Assembly: GCA_900545315.1 (NCBI GenBank)
Contig: UQYM01000006.1
Coordinates: 1 to 64,000 of the forward strand
Length of the DNA stretch: 64,000 nt
Source: an uncultured Alistipes sp.
GTDB lineage: Bacteria > Bacteroidota > Bacteroidia > Bacteroidales > Rikenellaceae
Reading direction: 5' to 3'
This document shows positions 62,870-64,000 of the stretch, one piece after another. Below the pieces are notes generated by a model. It searched no databases. It was not told the origin of the DNA and saw only the letters and a list, made by a program, of their open reading frames with translations. Position 1 is the stretch's first letter. Each line of letters begins with the position of its first letter. The position numbers and the translations under genes were made by a program.

Positions 62870-64000
62870 CTATTTCCGGGTCAGCACGCCGCCAACCACC
62901 GGTTGGCCGGTTGCAAGACGCTCTTTGCGTAGCAGCGCCTCCAGGAAATAGTAATCGGCATATACGATCGGTACATCGATCTCCGACCCATTGGGCTTGT
63001 GCCCTGTGCTGGATCGCAATAGAAAACCGTGCATCGTGCCGGGTTTGACCAAATAGCTTTTTGACAGGTTGTTAATGATACTGTCGGCCATAGCCCGATA
63101 TTTCACGCTGTCTGCCGAGTAGGTGGAGAGTTCGTATAGGGCCGATGCCGTTACGGTGGCTGCCGAGACATCCCGCGGTTCGTTGGGGATGTTCGGGGCA
63201 TCGTAGTCCCAGTAGGGAATCATATCTGCGGTCTGGTTCGAACGGCTGAGAATATAGGCGGCAATCCGGTCGGCTTGAGCCAGATATTTGGGATCTTTGG
63301 TTTCTCGGTAGCAGACCGTATAGCCGTAAAGACCCCATGCCTGACCGCGTGCCCAGGCCGAAGAGTCGGCATACCCCTGATGGGTCTGCTGAGCGATCCG
63401 TTTGCCCGATACTGTATCGTAATCAACCACATGGTACGAACTGTAATCAGGACGGAAATGGTTCTTCATGGTGGTATCGGCGTGGGTGACAGCAATCTTG
63501 TTGAAGGTTGAGTCTCCGGTGGCCTGCGTCGCCCAGAAGAGCAATTCGAGGTTCATCATATTGTCGATGATGACCGGATATTGCCACGGGAAGGTTGGAC
63601 CCCAATTGTCCCACGAACGGATACAACCGGTAGTCGGGTTGAATCGGGAGGCCAGCGAGCGGGCACTCTCCAACAGCACCGCTTGATAGTGATCGTTCGG
63701 AGCCAGTCGTTGCCCGTTGCCAAAACTGCAGTACATCATAAATCCGATATCGTGGGTGCCACGATTACTCTTTTGGCTTTCGAGCGCTTCGGTGTAGGTT
63801 TCGGCCTGCTGTTTCCAAAATGGGTCGCCGGTATATTCGTACATATACCACAACTCCCCCGGGAAGAAGCCGCTGCACCAATCTGAAGCCGGAACCAGTC
63901 GCATCGAGCTATCGGGTTCGATGTTGCGCGGTGAGGGTAATTCAACCAATGTTTTGCCCTGTGCGGTACGGGTGCTGTCAGCACATTGAAGGGCTATCCG
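62870..64000 (-). CDS. GH88 unsaturated glucuronyl/galacturonyl hydrolase, 5' end missing
   Basis: 377 codons are visible and the frame stays open to the window edge (residues IALQCADSTRTAQGKT lie before the first internal TTG), so the N-terminus, probably with a signal peptide, is outside. Signatures are LPSPRNIEPD, DWCSGFFPGELWYMYEYTGD, GTHDIGFMMYCSFGNG (first catalytic-pair Asp), VIIDNMMNLELLFWA (second Asp), HQGYADSSAWARGQAWGLYG and MIPYWDYDAP. GH88 enzymes hydrolyse the unsaturated uronic acid left by polysaccharide lyases on host glycosaminoglycans or plant pectins. Other PUL genes would be expected beyond the right edge. Confidence 0.95.
   Translation of the reverse strand, partial: RIALQCADSTRTAQGKTLVELPSPRNIEPDSSMRLVPASDWCSGFFPGELWYMYEYTGDPFWKQQAETYTEALESQKSNRGTHDIGFMMYCSFGNGQRLAPNDHYQAVLLESARSLASRFNPTTGCIRSWDNWGPTFPWQYPVIIDNMMNLELLFWATQATGDSTFNKIAVTHADTTMKNHFRPDYSSYHVVDYDTVSGKRIAQQTHQGYADSSAWARGQAWGLYGYTVCYRETKDPKYLAQADRIAAYILSRSNQTADMIPYWDYDAPNIPNEPRDVSAATVTASALYELSTYSADSVKYRAMADSIINNLSKSYLVKPGTMHGFLLRSSTGHKPNGSEIDVPIVYADYYFLEALLRKERLATGQPVVGGVLTRK

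Overview
The window is chromosomal DNA of a member of the Bacteroidota, most likely order Bacteroidales. The reasons are: many upstream regions carry the phylum-type promoter (-33 TTTG, -7 TAnnTTTG); Shine-Dalgarno sites are mostly absent; and the gene content is typical: PorX with a fused PglZ domain, an S46 dipeptidyl-peptidase, a CCDC81-like/SPOR protein, a dead S24-type regulator, a B12-dependent ribonucleotide reductase, and an Mrp without CxxC. The genus cannot be fixed from sequence alone. Both ends cut genes: pheS lacks its 5' end on the left and a GH88 hydrolase lacks its 5' end on the right. I see no prophage, insertion sequence, CRISPR array or rRNA operon.

Layout. 1-8.0 kb (+): pheS, a TPR protein and an EnvC-like factor, ybeY, mnmG, two parS sites, thiC. 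8.1-15.6 kb (-): a secreted TonB-C-like protein, glnS, an S46 peptidase, nadA, then a gene-free AT-rich block (14.06-14.55 kb) and mrp. 16-30 kb: sppA, lpxK-punA (overlapping), ssb, a SUI1 factor, a large outer-membrane protein with a metallopeptidase motif, a GH37 trehalase (-), PBP1A, asd. 30-38 kb (-): SPOR protein, lgt, a sensor-less histidine kinase, ribE, an S24-like regulator, tRNA-Arg (+), pepP. 38-48 kb (+): ugd, polysaccharide deacetylase, ubiX, uvrC, folB, nrdJ. 47.6-57.7 kb (mostly -): a YqaA-type membrane protein, clpB, rpsT with tRNA-Glu, a lone glycosyltransferase (+), and a FecBDE-type ABC importer with a small membrane protein. 57.9-64 kb: an aminotransferase, porX, tsaE, and the GH88 enzyme.

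Most genes are housekeeping: translation (pheS, glnS, mnmG, tsaE, ybeY, rpsT), DNA replication and repair (ssb, nrdJ, uvrC), envelope building (lpxK, PBP1A, EnvC-like, lgt, SPOR, deacetylase, ugd), cofactors (thiC, nadA, ribE, folB, ubiX), peptide and sugar scavenging (S46, GH37, GH88) and metal-chelate uptake.

The most interesting signal is not a gene. Two exact parS sites beside mnmG, a change of GC skew on the + strand from C-rich to G-rich between about 13 and 16-20 kb, and a roughly 31% GC gene-free block with DnaA-box-like 9-mers together suggest that the chromosomal origin lies in this window, near 14.3 kb. No convincing wholly new multi-gene system was found. Other leads are the metallopeptidase/propeller/barrel protein, a decayed repeat tail on UvrC, alternative hairpins before ubiX, and an orphan kinase that could partner PorX.
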